In this document: one piece after another, positions 50,353-60,159 of the stretch
How the letters are laid out: each line of letters starts with the position of its first letter
How positions within the stretch are numbered: the stretch's first letter is position 1
The notes under the pieces: model-generated
What the model was told of the DNA's origin: nothing
What the model saw: only the letters and a program-made list of their open reading frames with translations
The model's database searches: none
Origin: Heterodera schachtii
Lineage: Eukaryota; Nematoda; Chromadorea; Rhabditida; Heteroderidae
Direction: 5' to 3'
Assembly: GCA_023374025.1 (NCBI GenBank)
Contig: SIJG01000029.1
Coordinates: forward strand, 186,001 to 250,000
DNA length: 64,000 nt
Program-made: the position numbers and the translations under genes

Positions 50353-53300
50353 GATTGAAGAGTCGTTTTGATAGGATTTTTAGCCACAGCTGCGCATTGT
50401 TGGCATTTCCTGACGAACTCTTCAATTTCTGAATCCAATTTAGGCCAGTAAACATGAATTCTCGCCAGAGATTTCATTCTTTTGACCCCTGGGTGGCCAT
50501 TGTGAAGCATCTTCAAAATAGGTTTCTGAAGTGCCTTTGGAACGACAATTCTTTCGCCGAACAACAGACAGTCACTGGTAATTGAAATTTCCTCTCTTCG
50601 GCGGTAAAATTCAGTGAAAATGTCACTTGAAAACGATTCACTTTCCTTAAAATGTTTCGGTTCGGGCCAATGATTCCTGACGAAATTCATCACTTTTTGA
50701 AGGATTTGGTCTTGTTTGGTTTCCAAAACCAATTCGTTGAAAGTGATTGGCAATTGTCGGATCACTTCTTTAATGCCATTGCCCAAAATCGGTTCAATTT
50801 CACATGAGGCGATGATTTTGTCTTCTTCGTCGTTCTTTTGCCGTTTTGACGAAATTAGGCGTGACAGCGCATCGGCCTGACCAAATTTATCGGTCTGGAC
50901 ATATTTGATGTCGAAATCATACGCCGTCAAAATCAAAGCCCATCGCACAAGGCGATTATGTGAATGTTTTGGGACTCCGTCTTTGTTTCCAAAGATCTTT
51001 TTCAATGGCTGATGGTCCGTCAATAGAGTGAATTTTCGGCCGAATATCATTTTATGAAATCGTTTTACCGCTTCGATGAGGGCCAATGCCTCTTTTTCAA
51101 TTTGTCCGTAATTTTGTTCGGCGGGTGTCAGTGACCTTGAGAAATGGCTGACGGCTTTGATGGTGCCATCGGGGAGTTCATGTGACAGAACTCCGCCGAT
51201 TCCAGATTGTGAAGCATCTGCTGCAACAATTATTGGCAATAACGGATCATAATGCATTAAAGCAAGGTCCGATTGAAGCATTCCGTTGATTTTGTCAAAT
51301 GCTTTTTGACAAGCCGATGTCCAATCCCATATTTGGTCCTTCTTGAGCTGATCATCCAAGGGTTGGCGAATGAAACGGAAATTTTTGACAAATTCCTGGT
51401 AATAATTTACCATACCAAGGTATGAACGCAGTTCATTTAAATTTGAAGGAGCCGGCATTTCTGCAATTGCGGCGATTTTGTTGGAATCGGGCTTTCTGCC
51501 ATTTTGGTCGATTATGACTCCCAAATATTTTATTTCCTTTTGGAAAAATGAGCATTTTTCAATGCGAACTTTCAAACCCCAGTCTTGAAGACGGGCGAAT
51601 AATTTGTCGAGATGTTCGCAGTGTTCTTCCATGGATTTGCTGACTGTGATGATGTCATCCAAGTATGCGATTGCAAATGGATAATCAGAAAGCATATTAT
51701 CCATTATTGATTGGAAGATTCCCGGAGCTGATTTTACTCCGAATGGTAGTCTTTCATATTGAAAATGACCACGGTGTGTTGAAATAGCACACATTTTCTT
51801 TGAGTCCTCGTCCAATTTAATTTGAAGATATGCATCCGAGAGGTCCACTTTTGAAAAGAATTTTCCGCCATTTAAAGTTGAAAAAATGTCGGACGGAAGT
51901 GGCAATGGATGCTTGTTCAGCTGGAGACAGTCATTTAGGCCAGTTGAGAAATCGGCACACAACCTAGTTGATCCGTTGGCCTTTTTCACCACCAAAATTG
52001 GGGCGGCCCACTCGGTGTGTTCCACTGGTTTGATGACATTGATTTTCTCCAATCGGTCCAATTCGTTGTTCACGATTGGAAGCGCTGAATATGGCACTGG
52101 ACGGGCTCGTCGGAACACAGGTTTAGTGTCCGACTTGAGCATCAGAGAGGCTTTCATTTTGGTACAAAGTCCAAGGCCTTCTGAGAAAACTTGCTCAAAT
52201 TTTGATGGCAATTCTGTGATCGCTTCCCGAATTTTCGTCTCATTGTTTTTGGAAGTGATCTGATTGATGGAATTGGAATTTCCGCGGATTGCATTTTTGA
52301 TTCCTTCAAGGAATCCAAACTTATCCATTGTTGCTGCGCCAAGCAAATTAAGTGCTCCCGCTTTGGCAACATAAAATGGTTGTTTGACTTCGATTCCTTT
52401 GAATTTGAAGGTAGCGAATCCTTTGCCGATGAATTGGCAGCGGCGTCCATCGAAAAGAATGCCCTCTTCGTCGCTTTCTTCCAGCGGCGGGGATCCGATG
52501 CATTTGTATGCAACTTCATCAATAATATTGATGTCTGATCCACTGTCGGCAATGAATTTGATTGGTTGGCCGTCCATGATTATGGAAATCCGAATTATTT
52601 TTGAAGTACCATTTTTGTTGATACGAGCGACAGAAATTACTATCGTGTTCAACTTCGGGTTCTTGGCCTTTCGGTTTTTATTGTAGGCCTGGATTCGGTC
52701 GCATTGCTTCTCGATGTGTCCCTTTTGGTTGCACTTTTTGCAAACATAATTTAATTTGGGACAATTTTGTGCCCAATGCATTTCACCACACCGAAAGCAA
52801 TTATTAGGAGGGGGTTTGCCTTTGTTTCCGATATTTTGGCTTGGCTTACCCGAATTTTCCTTTTTGCGAATCGGTTTATTTTGGCTGAAAGCATTTATTT
52901 TGGGCTTTGCCTGTTCGAGAATTTTCACTTCTGCCTCCGTTTTCAGCATTGTCATGATTTCCTCTGAAATGATTTCGAAAAATTTTGGCGTTGGAGTTGC
53001 CTTTGTTTCTTCGGCAGTGAGTCGGCTGAGGATGTGCTGTCGTAGCTTTGCTTCACTCGATGACTTCAGTGAAGTCAAAAGCACTAAGCACTTGAATTGG
53101 TCTTCGTTCAGTTCCGAGTACCGAAACTTTCGGAAAAGCGATTTGAGTCGGTTGACAAAAACGCCGAATTCCTCGCCTTCCTCACGTGTTGCCTTTAAGC
53201 ACTCATACCGATCGATTGCCAATGACGGTGGACGAGCAAACAATTTCATAAGACGGGTTTTTGTGTCGTTGAAATTGAATGCCGTAATTTCGTCCGGCAA

Positions 53301-53576
53301 GCATGAGCGCTTGTATTCGCCGAATGCCGATGGACTCAACTTGGTCATTAGCAATTTAACCTTGGCATCGTCCTGCAGGTTTGTCGCGGCGCAATCCATT
53401 GAGAATTGGAGGCGCTCTAACCATTCTTCAAAATCGACCGATTCGACCTCATTTGAGAATGGCAGAATGTCCGGCAGTGTGATGTTGTTCTGCATTGGTT
53501 GATTTGCCGTGTTTTGTTGCTGCTTGACGATGTTCGTCAGTTGGGTTAAAATGCTTTCCAAATTTTTGTTGTCCAT
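50277..53576 (-). CDS. gypsy Gag-Pol polyprotein (1099 aa, integrase incomplete)
   Basis: Start MDNKNLESIL, ~330 bp after the primer binding site. Order: Gag (1-~260) with two CCHC-like knuckles (CFRCGEMHWAQNC and CKKCNQKGHIEKQC); aspartic protease with FIADSGSDINIID (~340); reverse transcriptase with ADFSTGLNDCL, SKVDLSDAYLQIKL and the catalytic YLDDIITV (~670); RNase H with IVAADASQSGIGGVL and LTDHQPLKKIFG; integrase zinc finger H-x3-H...C-x2-C (HNGHPGVKRM ... CQQC, ~1030-1070). The frame then runs off into non-homologous residues, while the integrase core continues in the -1 frame at 49378-50352. It drives reverse transcription of its own RNA in virus-like particles. Antisense ORFs over it are shadows. 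Confidence 0.93.
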   Translation of the reverse strand: MDNKNLESILTQLTNIVKQQQNTANQPMQNNITLPDILPFSNEVESVDFEEWLERLQFSMDCAATNLQDDAKVKLLMTKLSPSAFGEYKRSCLPDEITAFNFNDTKTRLMKLFARPPSLAIDRYECLKATREEGEEFGVFVNRLKSLFRKFRYSELNEDQFKCLVLLTSLKSSSEAKLRQHILSRLTAEETKATPTPKFFEIISEEIMTMLKTEAEVKILEQAKPKINAFSQNKPIRKKENSGKPSQNIGNKGKPPPNNCFRCGEMHWAQNCPKLNYVCKKCNQKGHIEKQCDRIQAYNKNRKAKNPKLNTIVISVARINKNGTSKIIRISIIMDGQPIKFIADSGSDINIIDEVAYKCIGSPPLEESDEEGILFDGRRCQFIGKGFATFKFKGIEVKQPFYVAKAGALNLLGAATMDKFGFLEGIKNAIRGNSNSINQITSKNNETKIREAITELPSKFEQVFSEGLGLCTKMKASLMLKSDTKPVFRRARPVPYSALPIVNNELDRLEKINVIKPVEHTEWAAPILVVKKANGSTRLCADFSTGLNDCLQLNKHPLPLPSDIFSTLNGGKFFSKVDLSDAYLQIKLDEDSKKMCAISTHRGHFQYERLPFGVKSAPGIFQSIMDNMLSDYPFAIAYLDDIITVSKSMEEHCEHLDKLFARLQDWGLKVRIEKCSFFQKEIKYLGVIIDQNGRKPDSNKIAAIAEMPAPSNLNELRSYLGMVNYYQEFVKNFRFIRQPLDDQLKKDQIWDWTSACQKAFDKINGMLQSDLALMHYDPLLPIIVAADASQSGIGGVLSHELPDGTIKAVSHFSRSLTPAEQNYGQIEKEALALIEAVKRFHKMIFGRKFTLLTDHQPLKKIFGNKDGVPKHSHNRLVRWALILTAYDFDIKYVQTDKFGQADALSRLISSKRQKNDEEDKIIASCEIEPILGNGIKEVIRQLPITFNELVLETKQDQILQKVMNFVRNHWPEPKHFKESESFSSDIFTEFYRRREEISITSDCLLFGERIVVPKALQKPILKMLHNGHPGVKRMKSLARIHVYWPKLDSEIEEFVRKCQQCAAVAKNPIKTTLQSWPKSTVPGSESTWTTLGHSTEKCT

Positions 53577-53892
53577 TTTGTCTTGAAATTGTCCACAGAA
53601 TTGATAATAGCCCGACTTGTTACTGACAAAGTCGTCTGTAGCACCTGGCTATCAGTTGGGCTTTAATCGGTGAGCCAAACTTGTTGCTGACAAGTTAATC
53701 TGTAGCACTTGGCTAACAGCTTTGGCTTTTGTTGATAATTGACCTTCAATTATTTCGACACAATTGGTGTACGAAATAATGGTGGCGATGAAGAATTGAT
53801 TTCGACACAATTGGTGTTCGAAATTTCGCCTGAATTTATTTCACCGCTGACTTGTTCGAAATTGCACAAATTTGTTGAATTTGTTCGAAGTA

Positions 53893-53907
53893 GGACGGGC
53901 GTCGCCA
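53893..53907 (-). promoter_or_regulatory. primer binding site
   Basis: Minus strand TGGCGACGCCCGTCC one base inside the 5' LTR. Starts with TGG, complementary to a tRNA CCA end. Confidence 0.7.
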
Positions 53908-53908
53908 C

Positions 53909-54155
53909 TGTTGTGCCGTAGAACAATTTATTTGTCAGTGGAAATTGGTGAAACAAATAAAAGAAATGTGAAGAGGTCAAATCAATATTTGGGGAACAAC
54001 AATATTTAAAAGAGGAGACAAAAAGTGGAGGAGAAGATGGGAGCAAAAGACAGAATGAATTGACGGGGTCAATGGGGATAAACAAATGTGTGAGGGACTG
54101 AAATTAACATTTACAAAATGCCAAAAATAATAACATTTAAAATGTCGTCCCAACA
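53909..54155 (-). repeat. 5' LTR of gypsy element (247 bp)
   Basis: Upstream LTR relative to the minus-strand genes. One base after its end the minus strand reads TGGCGACGCCCGTCC, a tRNA-complementary primer binding site beginning with the usual TGG. The tRNA is not identified. Confidence 0.88.
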
Positions 54156-54160
54156 TAAGG

Positions 54161-55016
54161 CATATAATTTTTTTCCACTTTCCAAAAATTCTTTCGCAGT
54201 GATATATCAGACCAAAAGCAATCGATTCTATTGATTTTGTTAGAGAGATTCAAGCGTTTTAGACATTGGACGGTTCAGTCCCAAAGGCATTTGGCCACTT
54301 CAGTCCCGGGTCTGTAACATTTCAGTGAATTGTTTCCGACAAAAAATTCTTTCGGATTCGTTAGTTACAGACCAAGAGGAAGGACAATTATTAAAGGAGT
54401 TTATTACAAAAACTGGTCCGGTGGGCCCCACCTAATTTTGACCCCCCCCCATCGGTCCATGAAAAGTGCGGTGTTGCCCATTTTCTTATCTCATTTTTTT
54501 TTTGTTGAAAATTTATCAAAGGACCATCAAAAGTTCATTTTTTGTCAAAAATTTGTTAATAATAAGGCTTTCTGTTGGATAACCCTTATTTATTGCCCAA
54601 ATTGAAACCGCCGCTTACAATTGACAAGTTTTTTATTTGAATTATGAATAGATTCATGTACAGCTTGAGCATGACGATGTGCTAAAGCTGTGCGACGAAG
54701 TGTCTGAAAAAATGGCCAAAGTGTACGAAGCGATCAGTGCGGAGGTCCGAACGGCGGCAAAAGAAGCGGCGCATTGACCGAAGCGAGAGAGAGATAGAGT
54801 GGGCGGAAGGAATGGAGAGAGTACACAGACAGCGACAGAGAATTGGGAGAGAACGGCACGGCACAGACAAATCGCATTTCAGATCGGAGAGAAAGGGAGG
54901 AGGAGGAGGAGGGACAAAGCGAAAATGAGAGAGACAGAAAATGCTCAACGAAAATCACTTAAAGGCTCTCCATTCTCTTTTATTTTTTCTCTCATAAATT
55001 GTCCAGACTTTAATCG
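54161..55016 (+). repeat. inner part of foldback left arm
   Basis: Mirror of 55325-56066: TTTCCACTTTCCAAAAATTC, TTTTAGACATTGGACGGTTC, CCGGTGGGCCCCACCTAATT, CCATGAAAAGTGCGGTGTTG, then the exon-like ORF and GAGAGAGATAGAGTGGGCGG. Confidence 0.85.
54652..54777 (+). pseudogene. conserved 41-codon exon-like segment, left arm
   Basis: IHVQLEHDDVLKLCDEVSEK then MAKVYEAISAEVRTAAKEAA-H-stop. Identical in the right-arm copy at 55524-55649. See 41075-41200 for the comparison. Downstream 54780-54930 is AG-rich, and its ORFs in other frames are compositional. Confidence 0.45.
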
Positions 55017-55324
55017 TCTTGATTTTCTCTCTTTTTTGTTGCCATTATCATCGTAATGCCATAAAATTGTCTTAATTGAAAAAAGTTTAAAACAATTGAG
55101 ATATAAGCAAAATTAAGTTTTTTGATTAAGCTTTATGTGTTTGCTACTTAAAAAGTGTTAATAAAATATTTTTTGCCAATTTGAGGGTTTTTGTGCCTAT
55201 TTAATGCCTATTTTCGATTTTTTCTGCCCTTTTAGGTTCGTATTTCGCGATTTTTTGTGCCTAAAAATTGAAGCCCTAGTAATTAATAACTAGGGGTGCC
55301 AAAAACATGTACATAAATATGTAT
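55017..55324. other. centre of foldback, no gene
   Basis: AT-rich, with GGGTTTTTGTGCCTATTTAA and TTTTTGTGCCTAAAAATTGA words resembling MITE subterminal repeats, and GAAGCCCTAGTAATTAATAACTAGGGGTGCC, a short palindrome. Confidence 0.5.
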
Positions 55325-55523
55325 TGGACAATTTATGAGAGAAAAAATAAAAGAGAATGGAGAGCCTTTAAGTGATTTTCGTTGAGCATTTTCTGTCTCT
55401 CTCATTTTCGCTTTGTCCCTCATCCTCCTTCTGTCTGTGCCGTGCCGTTCTCTCCCAATTCTCTGTCGCTGTCTGTGTACTCTCTCCATTCCTTCCGCCC
55501 ACTCTATCTCTCTCTCGCTTCGG

Positions 55524-55649
55524 TCAATGCGCCGCTTCTTTTGCCGCCGTTCGGACCTCCGCACTGATCGCTTCGTACACTTTGGCCATTTTTTCAGACA
55601 CTTCGTCGCACAGCTTTAGCACATCGTCATGCTCAAGCTGTACATGAAT
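55524..55649 (-). pseudogene. conserved 41-codon exon-like segment, right arm
   Basis: Mirror of 54652-54777 with no difference seen in the coding frame, even though the adjacent AG-rich stretch here has lost about 40 bp. Confidence 0.45.
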
Positions 55650-56121
55650 CTATTCATAATTCAAATAAAAAACTTGTCAATTGTAAGCGGCGGGTCCTTT
55701 GATAAATTTTCAACAAAAAAAAACAAATGGGATAAGAAAATGGGCAACACCGCACTTTTCATGGACCGATGGGGGGGGGGGGGGGTCAAAATTAGGTGGG
55801 GCCCACCGGACCAGTTTTTGTAATAAACTCCTTTAATAATTGTCCTTCCTCTTGGTCTGTAACTAACGAATCCGAAAGAATTTTTTGTCGGAAACAATTC
55901 ACTGAAATGTTACAGACCCGGGACTGAAGTGGCCAAATGCCTTTGGGACTGAACCGTCCAATGTCTAAAACGCTTGAATCTCTCTAACAAAATCAATAGA
56001 ATCGATTGCTTTTGGTCTGATATATCACTGCGAAAGAATTTTTGGAAAGTGGAAAAAAATTATATGCCTTAGGGAGTCAAATTGAATAGAAATTTGTGAG
56101 TATTTTTTGGCCAAAAACACC

Positions 56122-56290
56122 GCACATTCGATTACGGCGGCCAGTAGGTGGGGCGCCGCTCGCTCGATCCGGATTGGTCGCGCCTGAGCTCGCGACCTTA
56201 ACCAGGCGCTCGCAACCCCCAGCTCGCGCTCGCTCGCTCGGGCGCCCCACTACTTGCTCCGTCTTCGCATGCTCGCAATTGAATTGACGG
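56122..56290. repeat. GC-rich hairpin module, right arm
   Basis: GATTACGGCGGCCAGTAGGT to TCCGTCTTCGCATGCTCGCA. Mirror of 48883-49055. At 20446-20635 the related copy has GGTCGGCCTTCGGCCCGACC in its centre. Confidence 0.8.
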
Positions 56291-56479
56291 GCGCTTCGCG
56301 CCCCTCAAAAAGGGATTCCTTGTTTATATTTTGTCAAAGTTTTCACATATTCTTACATTAGAGAAGAGACCGAGAGGAATAGATTGCTATATTTTTTAAA
56401 AATTTTGCAGAATAAAAATGAGAACACATAGAACCATCGTTAGCTATCAAATTTGGTCGAGTTCGAATTACTATGAAAG

Positions 56480-58016
56480 GAGTATACCGTATAATTATTA
56501 TTTGTATCCTGTGCATTGCTATTTTTCTTAGTATACAGTATAATTATTATTATTTGTATCCTGTGCATTGCTATTTTTCTTAGTATACCGTATAATTATT
56601 TTTGTATCCTGTACATTGCTATTTTTCTTAGTATACCGTATAATTATTATTTGTATCCTATAATTATTATTTGTATCCTGTGCATTGCTATTTTTCTTAG
56701 TATACCGTATAATTATTATTTGTATCCTGTGCATTGCTATTTTTCTTAGTATACCGTATAATTATTATTTGTATCCTGTACATTGCTATTTTTCTTAGTA
56801 TACCGTATAATTATTATTTGTATCCTGTGCATTGCTATTTTTCTTAGTATATCGTCTAATTATTATTTGTATCCTGTGCATTGCTATTTTTCTTAGTATA
56901 CCGTATAATTATTATTAGTATCCTGTGCATTGCTATTTTTCTTAGTATACCGTATAATTATTATTTGTATCCTGTGCATTGCTATTTTCTTAGTATACCG
57001 TATAATTATTATTTGTATCCTGTGCATTGCTATTTTTCTTAGTATACCGTATAATTATTATTTGTATCCTGTGCATTGCTATTTTTTCTTAGTATACCGT
57101 ATAATTATTATTTGTATCCTGTACATTGCTATTTTTCTTAGTATACCGTATAATTATTATTTGTATCCTGTGCATTGCTATTTTTCTTAGTATACCGTCT
57201 AATTATTATTTGTATCCTGTGCATTGCTATGTTTCTTAGTATACCGTATAATTATTATTTGTATCCTGTGCATTGCTATTTTTCTTAGTATACCGTATAA
57301 TTATTATTTGTATCCTGTGCATTGCTATTTTTCTTAGTATACCGTATAATTATTATTTGTATCCTGTGCATTGCTATTTTTCTTAGTATACCGTATAATT
57401 ATTATTTGTATCCTGTGCATTGCTATTTTTCTTAGTATACCGTATAATTATTATTTCTACCCTGTGCATTGCTATTTTTCTTAGTATACCGTATAATTAT
57501 TATTTGTATCCTGTGCATTGCTATTTTTCTTAGTATACCGTATAATTATTATTTGTATCCTGTACATTGCTATTTTTCTTAGTATACCGTATAATTATTA
57601 TTTGTATCCTGTGCATTGCTATTTTTCTTAGTATACCGTATAATTATTATTTGTATCCTGTACATTGCTATTTTTCTTAGTATACCGTATAATTATTATT
57701 TGTATCCTGTGCATTGCTATTTTTCTTAGTATACCGTATAATTATTATTTGTATCCTGTGCATTGCTATTTTTCTTAGTATACCGTATAATTATTATTTC
57801 TATCCTGTGCATTGCTATTTTTCTTAGTATACCGTATAATTATTATTTGTATCCTGTGCATTGCTATTTTTCTTAGTATACCGTATAATTATTATTTGTA
57901 TCCTGTGCATTGCTATTTTTCTTAGTATACCGTATAATTATTATTTCTACCCTGTGCATTGCTATTTTTCTTAGTATACCGTATAATTATTATTTGTATC
58001 CTGTGCATTGCTGTTT
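56480..58016 (-). repeat. 49 bp minisatellite array, right arm
   Basis: About 31 copies, complement of the left array and ~65 bp longer. The order of variant units (TACATTGC, CTACCCTGTG, TCTAATTATT) largely mirrors the left array, so the arrays were duplicated as a block. Confidence 0.95.
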
Positions 58017-58453
58017 TTCTTTGTCCAATTTTATTTAAAATTTCGGCCTTAATTAAAAAAGGCAGTACCCTCTGATGTTTTGTTGCAAAATAAACGGGGG
58101 GATACGTTGATTGACGAGAAGTGCAAAAAATAAGTTACGCAAAATTGATAGATTTAGTTAATATAAAATTTTAATAAAAAGTAATAAAATAATTATTATT
58201 ATTATTACTCAAAAGCTTCCGACGGTTCCACATTGTATTATTGTCAAATGTTAATTTATTTTAAGCTTAAAGATGTCAATCTTGTGTCTCACTCACTCAC
58301 TCTTCTCTCGACTAAAGGAAAAGCACAACATTTATATAGAGGTGATCAGAGAGGAAAAGAGATAAGAAAAGATAAACAAATGATGGAGTGACCGATAAAT
58401 GGTGGCATAAAATTAAATAAAAATTTTTAATCCAATGATTCAATGGTATCTCC

Positions 58454-60152
58454 TGGATTTAAGAAACGCACAAACTCATTTAGGCGGATTTAAGAAATGC
58501 GCAAACTCATTTTGGCGGATTTAAGAAAAGCGCAAACTCATTTTGGCGGATTTCAGAAACGCGCAAACTTATTTTGGCGGATTTAAGAAACGCGCAAACT
58601 CATTTTGGTGGATTTAAGAAACGCGCAAACTCATTTCGGCGGATTTAAGAAACGCGCAAACTCATTTTGGCGGACTTAAGAAACGCGCAAACTTATTTTG
58701 GCGGATTTAAGAAAAGCGCAAACTTATTTTGGCGGATTTAAGAAACGCGCAAAATCATTTTGGTGGATTTAAGAAACGCGCAAACTCATTTCGGCGGATT
58801 TAAGAAACGCGCAAACTCATTTTGGCGGACTTAAGAAACGCGCAAACTAATTTTGGTGGATTTAAGAAACGCGCAAACTCATTTTGGCGGATTTCAGAAA
58901 CGCGCAAACTCATTTTGGCGGATTTAAGAAAAGCGCAAACTCATTTTGGCGGATTTAAGAAACGCGCAAACTCATTTTGGTGGATTTAAGAAACGCACAA
59001 ACTCATTTAGGCGGATTTAAGAAACGCGCAAACTCATTTTGGCGGATTTAAGAAACGCGCAAACTAATTTTGGTGGATTTAAGAAACGCGCAAACTCATT
59101 TTGGCGGATTTCAGAAAAACGCGCAAACTCATTTGGCGGATTTAAGAAACGCGCAAACTAATTTTGGTGGATTTAAGAAACGCGCAAACTCATTTTGGCG
59201 GATTTAAGAAACGCGCAAACTCATTTTGGTGGATTTAAGAAACGCGCAAACTCATTTTGGCGGATTTAAGAAAAACGCGCAAACTCATTTTGGTGGATTT
59301 AAGAAACGCGCAAACTCATTTTGGCGGATTTAAGAAACACACAAACTCATTTTGGTGGATATAAGAAACGCGCAAAATCATTTTGGTGGATTTAAGAAAC
59401 GCGCAAACTCATTTCGGCGGATTTAAGAAACGCGCAAACTCATTTTGGCGGACTTAAGAAACGCGCAAACTAATTTTGGTGGATTTAAGAAACGCGCAAA
59501 CTTATTTTGGCGGATTTCAGAAACGCGCAAACTCATTTTGGCGGATTTAAGAAAAGCGCAAACTCATTTTGGCGGATTTAAGAAACGCGCAAACTCATTT
59601 TGGTGGATTTAAGAAACGCACAAACTCATTTAGGCGGATTTAAGAAACGCGCAAACTCATTTTGGCGGATTTAAGAAACGCGCAAACTAATTTTGGTGGA
59701 TTTAAGAAACGCGCAAACTCATTTTGGCGGATTTCAGAAAAACGCGCAAACTCATTTTGGCGGATTTAAGAAACGCGCAAACTAATTTTGGCGGATTTAA
59801 GAAACGCGCAAACTCATTTTGGCGGATTTCAGAAACGCGCAAACTCATTTTGGCGGATTTAAGAAAAGCGCAAACTCATTTTGGCGGATTTAAGAAACGC
59901 GCAAACTCATTTTGGTGGATTTAAGAAACGCGCAAACTCATTTTGGCGGATTTCAGAAAAACGCGCAAACTCATTTTGGTGGATTTAAGAAACGCGCAAA
60001 CTCATTTTGGCGGATTTAAGAAACACGCAAACTCATTTTGGTGGATATAAGAAACGCGCAAACTCATTTTGGTGGATTTAAGAAACGCGCAAACTCATTT
60101 CGGCGGATTTAAGAAACGCGCAAACTCATTTTGGCGGATTTAAGAAACAAGC
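58454..60152. repeat. 31 bp satellite array, ~55 copies
   Basis: Unit GCGGATTTAAGAAACGCGCA-AACTCATTTTG with variants (GGTGG, AGCGCA, ATTTCAG, CACAAAC, AAAACGCG). The order of variants repeats: the run with AAAATCATTTTGGTGG then ATTTCGGCGG at 58749 recurs at 59375, so there is a higher-order unit of ~626 bp (about 20 monomers). ORFs inside (e.g. 59724-59924) are by-products of the repeat. Confidence 0.95.
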
Positions 60153-60159
60153 AAAGACA

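Larger units (their letters stand above)
49114..54155 (-). mobile_element. young Ty3/gypsy LTR retrotransposon
   Basis: Two LTRs starting TGTTG and ending CAACA, which differ by one base in an A run (TTTAAAGAGG against TTTAAAAGAGG). The 5 bp target-site duplication TAAGG is at 49109-49113 and 54156-54160. Gag-pol is on the minus strand. The mirrored arm at 56067-56071 shows the empty site with a single copy of the target. Total 5042 bp. Confidence 0.95.
46802..58453. repeat. ~11.6 kb foldback (inverted repeat) with 3.2 kb arms
   Basis: Left arm 46802-49113 continued at 54161-~55016; right arm ~55325-58453. Both arms contain, in mirrored order, the UBL tail, TTTTATGCCACCATTTATCG, the 49 bp minisatellite, AGTAATTCGAACTCGACC, the GC-rich hairpin module, CAGACCCGGGACTGAAGTGG and the exon-like ORF. 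The ~310 bp centre (55017-55324) is AT-rich. The left arm is interrupted by a gypsy LTR element and the right arm keeps the empty site. Outer edges are sharp: GGAGATACC at 46802 pairs with GGTATCTCC ending at 58453. Confidence 0.9.

Noticed and set aside
52756..53502. 248 aa plus-strand ORF
   Set aside because: Exactly antisense to the gypsy Gag with its zinc knuckles. No family features.
54737..54928. Arg/Glu-rich ORF (MRRSERRQKKRRIDRSERE...)
   Set aside because: Out of frame with the conserved 41-codon segment and made of GAGAGA-type simple sequence.
59724..59924. ORF of 66 aa with repeated LILADLRNAQ-like units
   Set aside because: Translation of the 31 bp satellite, which stays open by chance for seven monomers.
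58454..60152. CRISPR array
   Set aside because: The 31 bp units are directly adjacent with no unique spacers, and the context is eukaryotic, so this is a satellite.
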